A DNA stretch of 64,000 nt from Polycladomyces subterraneus (GCF_030433435.1 NZ_JANRHH010000014.1:62001-126000); one strand, 5' to 3'. Positions 7,722 to 17,038 are shown, counted from the first letter of the stretch. The notes: a model not told the origin generated them from the letters alone. Numbers and translations: made by a program.

Positions 7722-10364
7722 TTACTTCGCTTGATACCATGTAGGACCGTGATGGACATCCACTTTGAGCGGAACGGACAACGCCATCGTCCCCTCCATC
7801 ACTTCCCGCACCGTTTTCTTCATCCAATCCAGTTCGGATTCCGGTACTTCGAAAATCAACTCGTCATGCACCTGGAGCAACATTCGGCTTTGAGCACCCT
7901 TCTCCTTCAACACTTCATCCATGCGTACCATGGCCGACTTGATAATGTCCGCCGCTGTTCCCTGGATCGGGGTGTTCATCGCCGTCCGTTCGGCGAAACT
8001 ACGCAGGTTATAGTTGCGTGAGCGGATGTCCGGCAGATAGCGGCGCCGGTTCAGCATCGTGGTGACGTAACCGTCTTGTTTGGCCTGCTCCACTACGCGG
8101 TCCATGTATGCTTTGACACCCGGATAGCTCGCAAAATACCGTTCGATAAACTCCGCCGCTTCTTTACGGGAGATGTTTAGGTTTTGCGACAATCCGTAAT
8201 CGCTGATCCCGTAGACGATCCCAAAATTGACCGCTTTGGCGTGGCGACGCATCAACGGTGTCACTTCCTCCTCCGACACACCAAACACATCCATCGCCGT
8301 CTTGGTGTGGATGTCCATATCCCGCACAAACGCTTCCTTCAGATTTTCATCCCCGGACAGATGGGCCAACACGCGCAACTCGATCTGCGAATAATCGGCG
8401 GACAGGATCAGCCAATCCGGCTCAGACGGCACGAACACCTGACGGATGCGGCGTCCCTCTTCCAAACGGATCGGGATGTTTTGCAAATTGGGTTCCGTGC
8501 TGGACAGTCGACCCGTCGCCGTGATGGTCTGGTTGAACCGGGTATGGATTTTGCCCGTCTCCGGGTTGATCTCCTTCAGCAACCCCTCTACGTAGGTGGA
8601 AATCAGTTTGCCCACCTGGCGGAAATGCAATATCTTCTCCACGATTTCGTGTTGGGGAGCCAGTTTTTCCAACACGTCGGCACTGGTGGAATAACCGGTT
8701 TTGGTCTTTTTCAATACCGGCAGACCCAATTTGTCAAACAAAATTTCACCCAATTGTTTCGGCGAATTGATGTTGAACTCGGTGCCCGCCAAATCGTAAA
8801 TCTCTTGGGTCAAGGTATCCAGTTGTTCTTTCAGTTCTTCTCCCAGCTTTTCCAACCGCTCCCGATCCACTTTCACCCCGACGCATTCCATATCAGCCAG
8901 TACCCGGGAGAGCGGCATCTCCAGTTCCGCAAACAAGGACATCATCCGGACCTCATCCAATTCCTCGACCAGCAAGGGATGGAGGCGCACCATCGCCGAT
9001 GTTTTGCGCGCCAGATGACGGGCCAGCTCTTCTTCTTCCGGTTGGCGCCGCTTTTGTCCTTTGCCGTAGAACGATTCATCGTCCGGCAGACTGTCGTCCA
9101 ATTTACGCCGCACCACGTCGGAAAGTTCATGGGCAGATTCCGATGGGTTGAGCAGATAGGAAGCGAGCAAAATATCGAACGTAAACCCGGTGACTTGTAC
9201 TCCGTGTCGTCGCAGGGCGACCGTTGCGGCCTTCACATCATAACCGATCTTTTCCTTTGATGAATCAGCCAACCACGACAGCAGCACATCGTGTTGACGG
9301 GCGGTTTCCCACGGCAGATATGCGTGCCGCTTCCCATCGGACAACGCTACACCGATGATGTCAGCGCGATGGTAATTCGTCTCGCTCAATTCGACGTGAC
9401 AGGCGAGACGGTCCTGTGTGAGCAGCTCGTCCAACTGCGCATCCGACTCATGTACGATCCGGACGTCGACCTTATGTGCATCGTCTCGTTCGGCAGGCTC
9501 CTCCGCTTCCCCCAACCGATCGATCAGCGATTGAAAGGCCAGCCGTTTGAACAGTTCCAGTACCCGCTGTCGGTCATAATGGACAAATTTGATATCCTCC
9601 AGATCAAATGTGAGAGGAACATTACAATGGATGGTGGCCAATTTTTTGCTGAGCCGGGCTTGTTCCCGGTGTTCGGCCACCCGTTCCCGCAGCTTTTTGC
9701 CCGGCAGTTCATCCACATGCTCTAATACCGCTTCGACGGAACCGAACTGGTGGAGCAGTTTGAGCGCCGTTTTTTCCCCCACTCCCGGGATCCCTGGGAT
9801 GTTGTCCGAAGGATCACCCATCAGCCCTTTCAAATCGATGATCTGTTCCGGCTTCAACCCGTAACGCTCCTCCACCGTTTCGACATCGTACCGTTCCGTT
9901 TCGGTGACACCCTTGCGCGTCAGCAACAGATGTACCTTGTCGGTCACCAGCTGGAGCAAGTCCTTGTCTCCGGTAACGATCAGCGTGTCGAGGTCGGCCC
10001 GTTCAGCTTGGCGGGACAATGTGCCGATGATATCGTCGGCTTCAAAACCTTCCAGCTCAAAATGACGAATGCCGAACGCATCCAGCACCTCTTTGATCAG
10101 CGGGATCTGCTGGGAAAACTCACTCGGCGTCTTTTCCCGTTTTCCTTTGTACTCCTGATAGTCGTCGTGGCGAAACGTCGTCTTGCCAGCGTCGAACGCC
10201 ACGAGAATATGAGAAGGCGCTTCCTCTTCCAGCACCTTCATCAACATCATCGTAAAACCGTACACCGCGTTCGTATAGACGCCTGCCGAATTGGACAGGA
10301 GCGGCAGGGCAAAAAACGCACGGAACGCGATGCTGTTTCCGTCAATCAATACCAGTTTGTCCAT
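7722..10364 (-). CDS. polA: DNA polymerase I
   Basis: Gap-filling and primer-removal polymerase. The ATG at 10364 with GGGGGAAC upstream gives 880 residues. Domains: a 5'-nuclease (about 1-290, VLIDGNSIAFRAFFA, TGDKDLLQLV), a 3'-5' exonuclease fold (about 300-470) and the polymerase (DYSQIELRVLAHLSGD, RRHAKAVNFGIVYG, LQVHDELIFEVP). In the exonuclease fold the acidic motif is replaced by CHVELSETNYH, so proofreading is probably lost, as in Geobacillus-type Pol I. It is followed by mutM in the standard Bacillales order. Confidence 0.97.
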   Translation of the reverse strand: MDKLVLIDGNSIAFRAFFALPLLSNSAGVYTNAVYGFTMMLMKVLEEEAPSHILVAFDAGKTTFRHDDYQEYKGKREKTPSEFSQQIPLIKEVLDAFGIRHFELEGFEADDIIGTLSRQAERADLDTLIVTGDKDLLQLVTDKVHLLLTRKGVTETERYDVETVEERYGLKPEQIIDLKGLMGDPSDNIPGIPGVGEKTALKLLHQFGSVEAVLEHVDELPGKKLRERVAEHREQARLSKKLATIHCNVPLTFDLEDIKFVHYDRQRVLELFKRLAFQSLIDRLGEAEEPAERDDAHKVDVRIVHESDAQLDELLTQDRLACHVELSETNYHRADIIGVALSDGKRHAYLPWETARQHDVLLSWLADSSKEKIGYDVKAATVALRRHGVQVTGFTFDILLASYLLNPSESAHELSDVVRRKLDDSLPDDESFYGKGQKRRQPEEEELARHLARKTSAMVRLHPLLVEELDEVRMMSLFAELEMPLSRVLADMECVGVKVDRERLEKLGEELKEQLDTLTQEIYDLAGTEFNINSPKQLGEILFDKLGLPVLKKTKTGYSTSADVLEKLAPQHEIVEKILHFRQVGKLISTYVEGLLKEINPETGKIHTRFNQTITATGRLSSTEPNLQNIPIRLEEGRRIRQVFVPSEPDWLILSADYSQIELRVLAHLSGDENLKEAFVRDMDIHTKTAMDVFGVSEEEVTPLMRRHAKAVNFGIVYGISDYGLSQNLNISRKEAAEFIERYFASYPGVKAYMDRVVEQAKQDGYVTTMLNRRRYLPDIRSRNYNLRSFAERTAMNTPIQGTAADIIKSAMVRMDEVLKEKGAQSRMLLQVHDELIFEVPESELDWMKKTVREVMEGTMALSVPLKVDVHHGPTWYQAK

Positions 10365-10382
10365 GCCATCGTTCCCCCGCAA

Positions 10383-10774
10383 TCTCTTGATTTCACCATG
10401 AGTTAGGCCCGCCCAAGCCGTTCATTTGCATACATGTCCATTGTACCCCGAGTAAGCCGTTCGGCACAAACAGGCTCGCTATTGGACTGCGTTGTGTAGC
10501 GTTGAATATCTTCCGCCACGCATTTCCGGCACATTCCACTGCGTGACAGAGCATGTCCGGTGGTCCTTTCCCCGATTCGTTCCCCATGATGAAGTCACTG
10601 ACCTAAAAAGGGCCCCTCCCATCTCACCATTGTCAGAAATGCCGAGACCGCTCTAGACGGAGACAGGCGCAGTAAGAGTAAGCTTTCGTTTGCCGCTGGA
10701 CTGGACACGATCCAGGCGTGTTGATCCATGCAAATATCCCCGCCCGATTTTTTCAAACCGGGACAAATGCGGTT
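10383..10774. other. Intergenic region without a recognisable gene
   Basis: About 390 bases between divergent polA and the yjcZ-like gene. Only short open frames without ribosome sites are present. A stretch near 10520-10545 faintly resembles the core of the inverted-repeat element at 5945-6148, but without matching ends. No confident polA promoter was identified. Confidence 0.4.
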
Positions 10775-10802
10775 ACCCTTCTCCCTTTTCGCCAATACAT
10801 TA
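10775..10802 (+). promoter_or_regulatory. SigK-like promoter of yjcZ-type gene
   Basis: AC (10775-10776), 17 bases, then AATACATTA (10794-10802). This fits the remembered late mother-cell SigK consensus AC-N17-CATANNNTA at all but one position. It lies 30 bases before the ATG. Consistent with a spore-coat-era gene; not proof. Confidence 0.45.
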
Positions 10803-10832
10803 ACACGAAAGCACAGAGAGGAGTTGGGTTCC

Positions 10833-10952
10833 ATGAGCGGAGGATATGGCTACGGTTATGGTTTCGGTATCGGCCTGCGTCGTCTGTTGATCTTCCTGTT
10901 GGTGATCGCCACCATCTTCGTCTTTGCCGGAGTGGGCTTCGGCGGTTACTGA
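10833..10952 (+). CDS. YjcZ-family sporulation peptide
   Basis: A 39-residue peptide starting MSGGYGYGYGFGIG, then one hydrophobic segment (about 15-35) and the end GVGFGGY. Glycine/tyrosine-rich heads followed by a single membrane segment are the signature of the YjcZ/SscA family of small spore peptides in Bacillales. The ribosome site AGAGAGGAG lies nine bases before the ATG. It is a single-gene unit with a SigK-like promoter and a strong terminator. Confidence 0.88.
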   Translation: MSGGYGYGYGFGIGLRRLLIFLLVIATIFVFAGVGFGGY

Positions 10953-10966
10953 TTTCGTTCCCCACC

Positions 10967-11009
10967 AAGAAGCACCCCATGCATATGCACGGGGTGCTTC
11001 TTCTTTTTG
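10967..11009 (+). terminator. Terminator of yjcZ-type gene
   Basis: A perfect 12-bp stem AAGAAGCACCCC / GGGGTGCTTCTT with a 12-base loop, followed by CTTTTT, starting 15 bases after the stop codon. Confidence 0.92.
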
Positions 11010-11157
11010 ATCATGGAACCAGCTTTACCTGGTTGTCTAACGAACCGCTTTGGGCCTGTGTTCATTTTTGCACATGCACGGCATCATCCCCACTCAATAT
11101 GGATCATTCCACCATACAATAACGTGTCAGGACAAGAACCTTATTGGGGTGACGGAG

Positions 11158-12540
11158 TTGTATCCGATTCAGATGAGCCAATTGGCCGCCATCATCGGCG
11201 GACGCATCCACCGCGGCTCCCCGCGCAAAGCCATTCGAGCCGCCATCCAGTACAGCTCCAAATATATCCGTCCGGGAGTCGTCTTCTTTCTGAACCCGAA
11301 GAAAATAAAGAATATGGACGCGGTTATGCGGAATTTGCGGACCACGCGGGCCGGCTGCATCGTCGTCCCTACAGGATGGGAACACCGAATTCCCGCTCAA
11401 CACGCGGTCATCCGTGTCTCAGATCCGTTTTTGGCCGCCTTGAAACTGGCCAAATGGCAATATGCCCAATGTCATCATCCGATCGTAATCGGTGTAACAG
11501 GCAGTTGTGGCAAATCGACGACCAAGGAAATGGTCGCCTCCATTCTCATGCAAAAATACCGCACACTGAAATCTTGGGCCAACAACAATGTTTTCGCCAG
11601 CATTCCCAGCCACTTTTTCCGATTGCACCCCAGTCATCAAGTAGTCGTATTGGAAATGGGGATGGCCAATTTCGGCAACATCCGCAGTCAGTGTTTATTT
11701 TCCAAACCGTCGATCGGGGTCATCACCAACGTGGGTAGAGCCCATGTGGGAAAACTGGGCAGCTCGGTGGAGAATGTAGCACGTGCCAAGCAGGAAATGA
11801 TCGATGGTCTCCGACCCGGCGGAACTATCGTGCTCAACGAAGATGATCCCGGTACGCGAAAATTGTCTCTGCGCCGTTTTCACGGAAAGGTCGTTACGTT
11901 TGGCATCGACCGGCCTGCTGACGTGAAAGCGAACAACATCCGGTTCACCAGGGAAGGCATCTCGTTTCAGGTCAATCGCACATCGTTTTTTATCCCGGTT
12001 TTGGGGACGCACAACGTCTACAACGCGCTGGCCGCCATCGCCGTCGGCCGATTGATGAAAGTGCCGACAAAATCGATTCAGCGCGGATTGCGCTCGTTTA
12101 CACCGCCGCCGATGCGCCTGCAGCCCCTGCGCGGCATCAACGGGTACACCCTGATCAATGACGCGTACAATGCCAATCCCGACTCGATGATCGCCGGATT
12201 GAAAGTGTTGAAAAAGATCGGGGCAGGACGGACCACAGTGGCCGTGTTGGGGGACATGTCAGAATTGGGCAAGCTGACCGAAAGCGGACACCGGGAGGTT
12301 GGGCGGAAGGTAGCCCGCTTGCACATCGATTATTTGTTCACCATCGGCCCGCGCGCCAGGTCCATCGCTACTGCCGCTAAAGAGGCAGGGATGCCGGTAT
12401 CCCGCATCCGCTCCTTTTCCACAGAAGTATCGCTGGTCAACTACTTGCGTCACCATCTATCTCCAGGGGCGGTTCTCTATTTCAAAGCGTCCCGATCGAT
12501 GAAACTGGAACAGTGCATCAAACCGTTGTGTATCCGATGA
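11158..12540 (+). CDS. MurF-like Mur ligase paralogue
   Basis: ATP-dependent amide ligase of the MurF type, which in cell-wall synthesis joins D-Ala-D-Ala to the UDP-MurNAc-tripeptide. The TTG at 11158, preceded by GGGGTGACGG, gives 460 residues, the family size. Domains: an N-terminal substrate domain (MSQLAAIIGGRI), a central ligase domain with P-loop GVTGSCGKSTTKEM (about 112) and EMGMANFGNI, and a C-terminal domain with INDAYNANPDSM and VLGDMSELG. All are diagnostic of MurF. The gene stands alone beside a spore peptide and an amidase rather than in a dcw cluster, so it is probably a second MurF with a special, perhaps sporulation, role (inference). An ATG further upstream (11050) is possible. 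Confidence 0.85.
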   Translation: MYPIQMSQLAAIIGGRIHRGSPRKAIRAAIQYSSKYIRPGVVFFLNPKKIKNMDAVMRNLRTTRAGCIVVPTGWEHRIPAQHAVIRVSDPFLAALKLAKWQYAQCHHPIVIGVTGSCGKSTTKEMVASILMQKYRTLKSWANNNVFASIPSHFFRLHPSHQVVVLEMGMANFGNIRSQCLFSKPSIGVITNVGRAHVGKLGSSVENVARAKQEMIDGLRPGGTIVLNEDDPGTRKLSLRRFHGKVVTFGIDRPADVKANNIRFTREGISFQVNRTSFFIPVLGTHNVYNALAAIAVGRLMKVPTKSIQRGLRSFTPPPMRLQPLRGINGYTLINDAYNANPDSMIAGLKVLKKIGAGRTTVAVLGDMSELGKLTESGHREVGRKVARLHIDYLFTIGPRARSIATAAKEAGMPVSRIRSFSTEVSLVNYLRHHLSPGAVLYFKASRSMKLEQCIKPLCIR

Positions 12541-12829
12541 CCATGGGCATCTTCATCTCCGCACTCAACGGACAATTCGGATCCGCTCCCCTAATGGGTA
12601 GACGAGGTTGTTTCTGATAAGTCGGTCCGCTTCGTTAAAAGTAAGTGGCCCGCGAATGAATTCCTCCGAATCGAAGCTCGGCAGGGATTAGTCAGAGACA
12701 GGAAATCGGAGACCACTGATCTATTCTGAAAATGCCGATAGAATCCGAACACCCTCCTATTTCTCGAACACTCTTGCCAGACTTGCATATACCATATAGT
12801 AACCTCATAGAGTGAGAGGAGGGTTATCT

Positions 12830-13021
12830 TTGAAACTATCCTCGATCATGCACCGGATTTTCAAACAAATTCCTGTGCACGAAAAACTGGCCAACAAACC
12901 CCGCAGCAAACGTTCCGTCGCAGTCTTGCAACGCGGCAAATCACAAAAGCACCGCGCCTTTGGAGACCGGACCGCCCATATCATCGGGAAAAACGGTTCC
13001 GTCCGCAAACGGACACGGTAA
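12830..13021 (+). CDS. Small highly basic protein, function unknown
   Basis: Not recognised. The TTG start at 12830 has a strong ribosome site, GAGGAGGG, six bases upstream, and the 63-residue product (MKLSSIMHRIFKQIP... ending KNGSVRKRTR) is rich in Lys, Arg and His with few acidic residues and no membrane segment. A stem-loop terminator follows directly. The preceding 290 bases hold no other gene; CATATAGTA lies 30 bases before the start and could be a promoter element. The basic composition suggests nucleic-acid or spore-core association, but that is a guess. Confidence 0.65.
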   Translation: MKLSSIMHRIFKQIPVHEKLANKPRSKRSVAVLQRGKSQKHRAFGDRTAHIIGKNGSVRKRTR

Positions 13022-13036
13022 ACATCAATCGCCCCA

Positions 13037-13107
13037 TCAAAAAGGGAGCCGACCGCTACCTGGCCCCATCGTCCGGGACATAGCGGGTCATGGCTCCTTC
13101 CTTTTTG
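13037..13107 (+). terminator. Terminator after the small basic protein gene
   Basis: GGGAGCCGACCGCTA and TAGCGGGTCATGGCTCC form a bulged stem, with an inner GC-rich loop, followed by a TTCCTTTTT tail. Confidence 0.7.
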
Positions 13108-13313
13108 GATGATTGTTCTTTATTGCCGACCACAGCACCTGGGCCAAACATCGATACCCTCATCTGTTTTAATATGAAAATAGATTTGTTCTATTTCCAT
13201 TGGACTCTTTCATTGTGCACGCTTTCAATACCTTCACTACATTTTTCAACAAAGGTCTCTCCACCCACATAAACGGGGAAACGATCGATTTCTTCATTCA
13301 CGGAGGGCAGCAC

Positions 13314-14894
13314 TCAACGTTTCACCACTTTGACCGCATCAGCGATGACGTACCCGCTGCCGGAGGTCCAACGGGAGACGCCGATGATCCAATTGTCACC
13401 CGCACCCAACGAATATGTGCCGAGCAATACCCATTTGCCTCCGTTGACGCGTTGGTCCGTATACACCGTCTTGTTGCCGGTCGTGGTTTTGATCACGAAA
13501 GGAGTCGCACTGTTGTACCCGCTGTTGGCTGGCCACCAAGCATATATATCGTAGTTGCCGGCTGCGGCGATATTCAGTCTGTACCACGCGACGTCACTGA
13601 CAGGTGATGGAGAGGCAACATGATAGTCGGAACCGTATTTTTGCGTGTTCCAGGAGCTGACCTGCCAATTGGCACTGGTCGAGAACCGCCCCGCCGTGGC
13701 GTTGTCGACGATGATCGTGGGTGCCTGGGTCACCAGGGACATATAATAGTTCCAGTCCCATCCCGGCCCCGGATCGGTATGCGTTGCTCCCGGCACTTCG
13801 CTGTGTCCGATGATGTGCTCCCGGTCTTTTGGGATCCCGTACATGTCGCAGATCCAACGCGTCAGGTTGGCCGAAGCCCGATACATCGTATCCGTGTACC
13901 AACTGGGATCGTTCACGTATCCCTCATGTTCGATCCCGATACTGTGGACGTTGTAGTCCCAGTTTCCCGCGTGCCAGGCAATATCCTGGTTTTGCACCAT
14001 CTGCGTGATCGCCCCATCGCTAGAGCGGATAACGTAATGAGCGCTCACGTTGGCCGACGGATTCTGGAACCAACTGATCGTCCCCGCATAGCTCCCTTCC
14101 GTCGTATGAATAATCACATAATTGATCGTATTTCCATCCGCTTCTCGATTGGCTGTCGTATAGTTGCCGCTGTTGGCCGGAACCCATGAAGCCCCCGGAT
14201 AATCCGGTGTAGCAAAGGGTAGTACCCCTTTTACTTCCGCATAACGACTAAGGTTCGGCGTCACTGGCGTGGGCGACAGCCACACATCTTCTCCCCTGAC
14301 GGACCGGTACGCGCCGTGTTGGATGATCCGAAACACTTCATCCGCATACCATTTGGCCGTCAAATCGGAACCAGCACCACTGTACGCCGCTACCACCGTG
14401 TACCAATCACCCAGTTTGGACGGGAGGCGACCCGCGTGTTGTCGGCGCGCTTCCTGTGCCATGACCGCGGCCGCTCCCCTAATGTTCTGCTGAACATCGG
14501 TTTTCAATGTTTTCACCGGCACCCTCAATAAGCGAGCCGCTTCTTTTAACGAATGGTTGGTGGGATTGTCCGCCAAGTGCATGATCCCGTATCCGTTCAA
14601 TTGACTCGGTTTACCCCCATGGTCCATCCACCTGGATTCAGCATAGCCCACGGCCTTCAACACTTGCACGGGCACTCCAAATTCTTTGGCCGCTTGCTGA
14701 AAATAGCCAGTCAACCGACCGGCTCGCAATGTTTTTTCCGACAGTGTCTGCTTCAGAACTGATGATTTCACCGGCTGCACCGACGATGCCCATTCGTGTT
14801 TCGTCGGCGGGGAGGCGGCCCACGATTGTGATAACGTCATACACACCCCACACACCATCACCAACCACCCCAATATCCAACGATTCAAGCGCAT
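13314..14894 (-). CDS. Secreted N-acetylmuramoyl-L-alanine amidase with lysozyme-like and C-terminal binding domains
   Basis: Predicted extracellular peptidoglycan hydrolase of 526 residues with a signal peptide (about 1-27, cleavage near SWAA). Residues about 55-190 resemble a GH23/lysozyme fold: candidate catalytic glutamate in VGYAESRW, then GYGIMHL and VVAAYSGAG. Residues about 235-390 form an Amidase_2 (PGRP-type) domain with VIIHTTEG, SAHYVIR, GIEHEG and IIGHSEVPGATHTDPG, supplying the zinc ligands. The C-terminal 125 residues (DVAWYRLNI...YDIYAWWPANSGY) look like the golvesin-C-type domain found on bacterial wall enzymes. The start has AGGAGGAATCGCG upstream. Confidence 0.92.
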   Translation of the reverse strand: MRLNRWILGWLVMVCGVCMTLSQSWAASPPTKHEWASSVQPVKSSVLKQTLSEKTLRAGRLTGYFQQAAKEFGVPVQVLKAVGYAESRWMDHGGKPSQLNGYGIMHLADNPTNHSLKEAARLLRVPVKTLKTDVQQNIRGAAAVMAQEARRQHAGRLPSKLGDWYTVVAAYSGAGSDLTAKWYADEVFRIIQHGAYRSVRGEDVWLSPTPVTPNLSRYAEVKGVLPFATPDYPGASWVPANSGNYTTANREADGNTINYVIIHTTEGSYAGTISWFQNPSANVSAHYVIRSSDGAITQMVQNQDIAWHAGNWDYNVHSIGIEHEGYVNDPSWYTDTMYRASANLTRWICDMYGIPKDREHIIGHSEVPGATHTDPGPGWDWNYYMSLVTQAPTIIVDNATAGRFSTSANWQVSSWNTQKYGSDYHVASPSPVSDVAWYRLNIAAAGNYDIYAWWPANSGYNSATPFVIKTTTGNKTVYTDQRVNGGKWVLLGTYSLGAGDNWIIGVSRWTSGSGYVIADAVKVVKR

Positions 14895-15125
14895 CGCGAT
14901 TCCTCCTGCTCATGATGATATGCCAGAAAACAGGATATTCCCGATCCGCTTGGGTGGTTCTTGACTTTTCGGCCTGCTCCTCGACCTGCGTCAACAATCG
15001 GAATAGGGAGGCCGCCTCCTTGGTCGCCTCCAGTAGCGTTTCGACACGACACCGAGGAAATTGCAAATGCTCATTTCCGATTTGCTTTAGCCCTATTCAT
15101 TTTCTCCACTTCTTTTCCTGTTCTC

Positions 15126-16532
15126 TCACTTACTATCGGAGACCGATTTTTTCAGTGCATTCACCAACAATGCCGTTACAACCGTCCCCACCACAATGGC
15201 CAAAGCAAACATCGGTACACGATCGACGGCTTGGAATACCGCTACGATCGGCCCACCATGCGGCACATGATCGGCGACACCCCCCAGCATGGCGATAACC
15301 GCCGCCACCATGGAACCAATCATGATGCTCGGAATAACACGGAGAGGATCGCGGGATGCAAATGGAATCGCTCCTTCCGTGATTCCAACCAATCCCATGG
15401 CCAATGCTGCCTTCCCTGCCTCCCACTCTTCGGGGTAATATTTATGCCTTGACAACAACGTGGCCAACCCCATACCAAGCGGCGGGGTGCAAATCGCCGC
15501 GGCAATCGCTCCCATGATAAAAGGCTGTCCTTGACCGATCATCGCTGCCCCGAACAAAAAGGCCACCTTGTTGATCGGACCGCCCATATCAAATGCGATC
15601 ATCGCCCCCAAAATCATGGCCAACACTACTTTGCTGGCTCCTTGCATGCCATGGAGCCAATGGGTTAATCCCGTCATGATAGCGGATATGGGTGCCCCGA
15701 TCACATAGATAAAGAGAACCGCGATCAATATGGACGTGACCAAGGGAATCACCAAAATGGGCATGATGGGCTGAATCATCTTTGGTACGCGCAAAGATTT
15801 GATGCCTTTGGCCAGATAGCCAGCCAAAAATCCGGCAATGATCCCACCGATGAACCCAGCACCCGCTTCGCTGCCGTAAAAACTCCCGTTGGCCGCGATA
15901 TAACCACCGATCATGCCGGGAGCCAGACCGGGGCGATCCGCAATGCTGTAAGCAATGTATCCGGCCAGGATGGGCACCATGAACAGAAAACCGGCCTTAC
16001 CTACTTCCAACATTGGCTTCCAGAATGAATGATCAGGCACGACAAACCCCTGCGGAGTGGGTTTTCCTCCGAAACCGAGCGACAATGCGATCAGCAAACC
16101 GCCAACCACCACAAACGGGATCATGTAGGAAACGCCACTCATCAAGTTGCGGTAAAAGGCTCGCTGTGTTTCCGCCTTTTGCGCTTGTGTGTCTTCCCGT
16201 TCCACCTTTTCCGGATCCCGGTACACGGGCACATCCCCATCAACAAAGCGTTTCAATAGCGCTTCCGGTCGATGGATCGCATCCTGTACGGAACATTCCA
16301 ACACCCGTTTGCCATGAAAACGACGTTTGTCCACATCCTTGTCTGCGGCTAGAATGATCCCATCCGCTTCCTGAATCTCCTCCTGGGTAAATGCATTTTC
16401 GACACCGATGGAACCCCAGGTTTCCACCTTGATCGTATACCCGGACTCTTCCGCCGCTTGTTTCAACCTTTCCGCGGCGATGTAAGTGTGAGCGATCCCA
16501 ACTGGACAAGCTGTAACTGCCAATAGTTTCAT
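15126..16532 (-). CDS. PTS fructose-type transporter, EIIBC
   Basis: Phosphoenolpyruvate-dependent sugar permease. The 468-residue product has an N-terminal IIB domain (about 1-100) with phospho-cysteine 9 in CPVGIAHT and a C-terminal membrane IIC domain (about 120-465) with NLMSGVSYMIPFVVVGG and GFIGGIIAGFLAGY. This is the fructose-mannitol family, but no IIA domain, 1-phosphofructokinase or regulator gene is adjacent, so the phosphoryl donor must be encoded elsewhere and the sugar is uncertain. RBS GAGAGGGAG precedes the ATG. Confidence 0.92.
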   Translation of the reverse strand: MKLLAVTACPVGIAHTYIAAERLKQAAEESGYTIKVETWGSIGVENAFTQEEIQEADGIILAADKDVDKRRFHGKRVLECSVQDAIHRPEALLKRFVDGDVPVYRDPEKVEREDTQAQKAETQRAFYRNLMSGVSYMIPFVVVGGLLIALSLGFGGKPTPQGFVVPDHSFWKPMLEVGKAGFLFMVPILAGYIAYSIADRPGLAPGMIGGYIAANGSFYGSEAGAGFIGGIIAGFLAGYLAKGIKSLRVPKMIQPIMPILVIPLVTSILIAVLFIYVIGAPISAIMTGLTHWLHGMQGASKVVLAMILGAMIAFDMGGPINKVAFLFGAAMIGQGQPFIMGAIAAAICTPPLGMGLATLLSRHKYYPEEWEAGKAALAMGLVGITEGAIPFASRDPLRVIPSIMIGSMVAAVIAMLGGVADHVPHGGPIVAVFQAVDRVPMFALAIVVGTVVTALLVNALKKSVSDSK

Positions 16533-16615
16533 CCCTGCTCCCTCTCTTTCAGCGATGATTCAGAAATTGGGTGACGGGGTCGCCTTTCACAGTGTATGGA
16601 ACCGGATTTCCCAAT

Positions 16616-16796
16616 CATTTCACCAACTCTGTAAACACCCTTTCCGCTGTTTTGTCTGCCACTTTACCCTGCTGTACTGAAGATCATCGCAAGTAAGCGA
16701 TTTCATATTCAGGCACATCACTCTCTTCAGGGCAAGCACCACATGAACCATCAATCGATCGACCGCCTCGCCGGTCAATCGCAGGACCGCATTTCG
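16616..16796 (-). pseudogene. Possible remnant of a PRD-type PTS regulator
   Basis: On the minus strand one frame reads LTGEAVDRLMVHVVLALKR, resembling the first helices of a PTS-regulation domain (the pattern L..E..D.LV.HL.LAI.R). An overlapping frame reads PEESDVPEYEIAYL, like the YPEEYEIA part of the same domain. Neither frame extends to a full gene, and stops follow. A decayed regulator of the adjacent IIBC gene would explain this, but the matches are short and made from memory. Confidence 0.3.
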
Positions 16797-16846
16797 TTCG
16801 ATTTTTCGAACGGCATATTAAACTAGTAAATCAGCCCTTATCTTTA

Positions 16847-16885
16847 ATTATATTAAACCCTGTGGAACCTGTTGTACATCGTACA
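16847..16885 (-). promoter_or_regulatory. Candidate promoter with operator-like palindrome upstream of the PTS gene
   Basis: A perfect TATAAT at 16852-16847 on the minus strand; the -35 position (16875-16870) is poor (ACAACA) but overlaps the palindrome TGTAC-ATC-GTACA (16873-16885). A weak -35 next to an operator suggests regulation. The start site would lie about 300 bases before the PTS gene, so it may once have served the decayed regulator. Confidence 0.35.
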
Positions 16886-16913
16886 TAAAAAAGCTCGTTT
16901 CCGATGAAACAGA
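16886..16913 (-). terminator. Second terminator downstream of phoU
   Basis: On the minus strand AGCTTCTGTTTC / GAAACGAGCT forms a hairpin followed by TTTTTTAT. It lies about 80 bases beyond the main phoU terminator and directly upstream of the PTS promoter palindrome, so it probably catches read-through from pst-phoU. Confidence 0.6.
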
Positions 16914-16986
16914 AGCTGTTATAGAACAAAGTCCGCAGATTCTGATTTCCCATATTAAGCGCTCGCAATCGTCGGGAAAAAACCCC

Positions 16987-17038
16987 AAAAAAGAGGGTGA
17001 CCGTTTTCCCTCTCTCTAAGGAAAATGGTCACCCTTCT
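16987..17038 (-). terminator. Terminator of the pst-phoU operon
   Basis: The minus strand has a near-perfect stem GAAGGGTGACCATTTTCC / GGAAAACGGTCACCCTC with a TTAGAGAGA-type loop, followed by TTTTTT. It lies 38 bases after the phoU stop. Confidence 0.9.

Noticed and set aside
10393-10587. 64-codon frame upstream of polA, and a possible third copy of the inverted-repeat element
   Set aside because: The core similarity near 10520-10545 is weak and the end motif lies on the wrong side, so it was not counted as a copy; the frame has no ribosome site.
14895-15125. Protein-like frame before the amidase gene
   Set aside because: Continues out of frame across the amidase start without a ribosome site or any recognised family.
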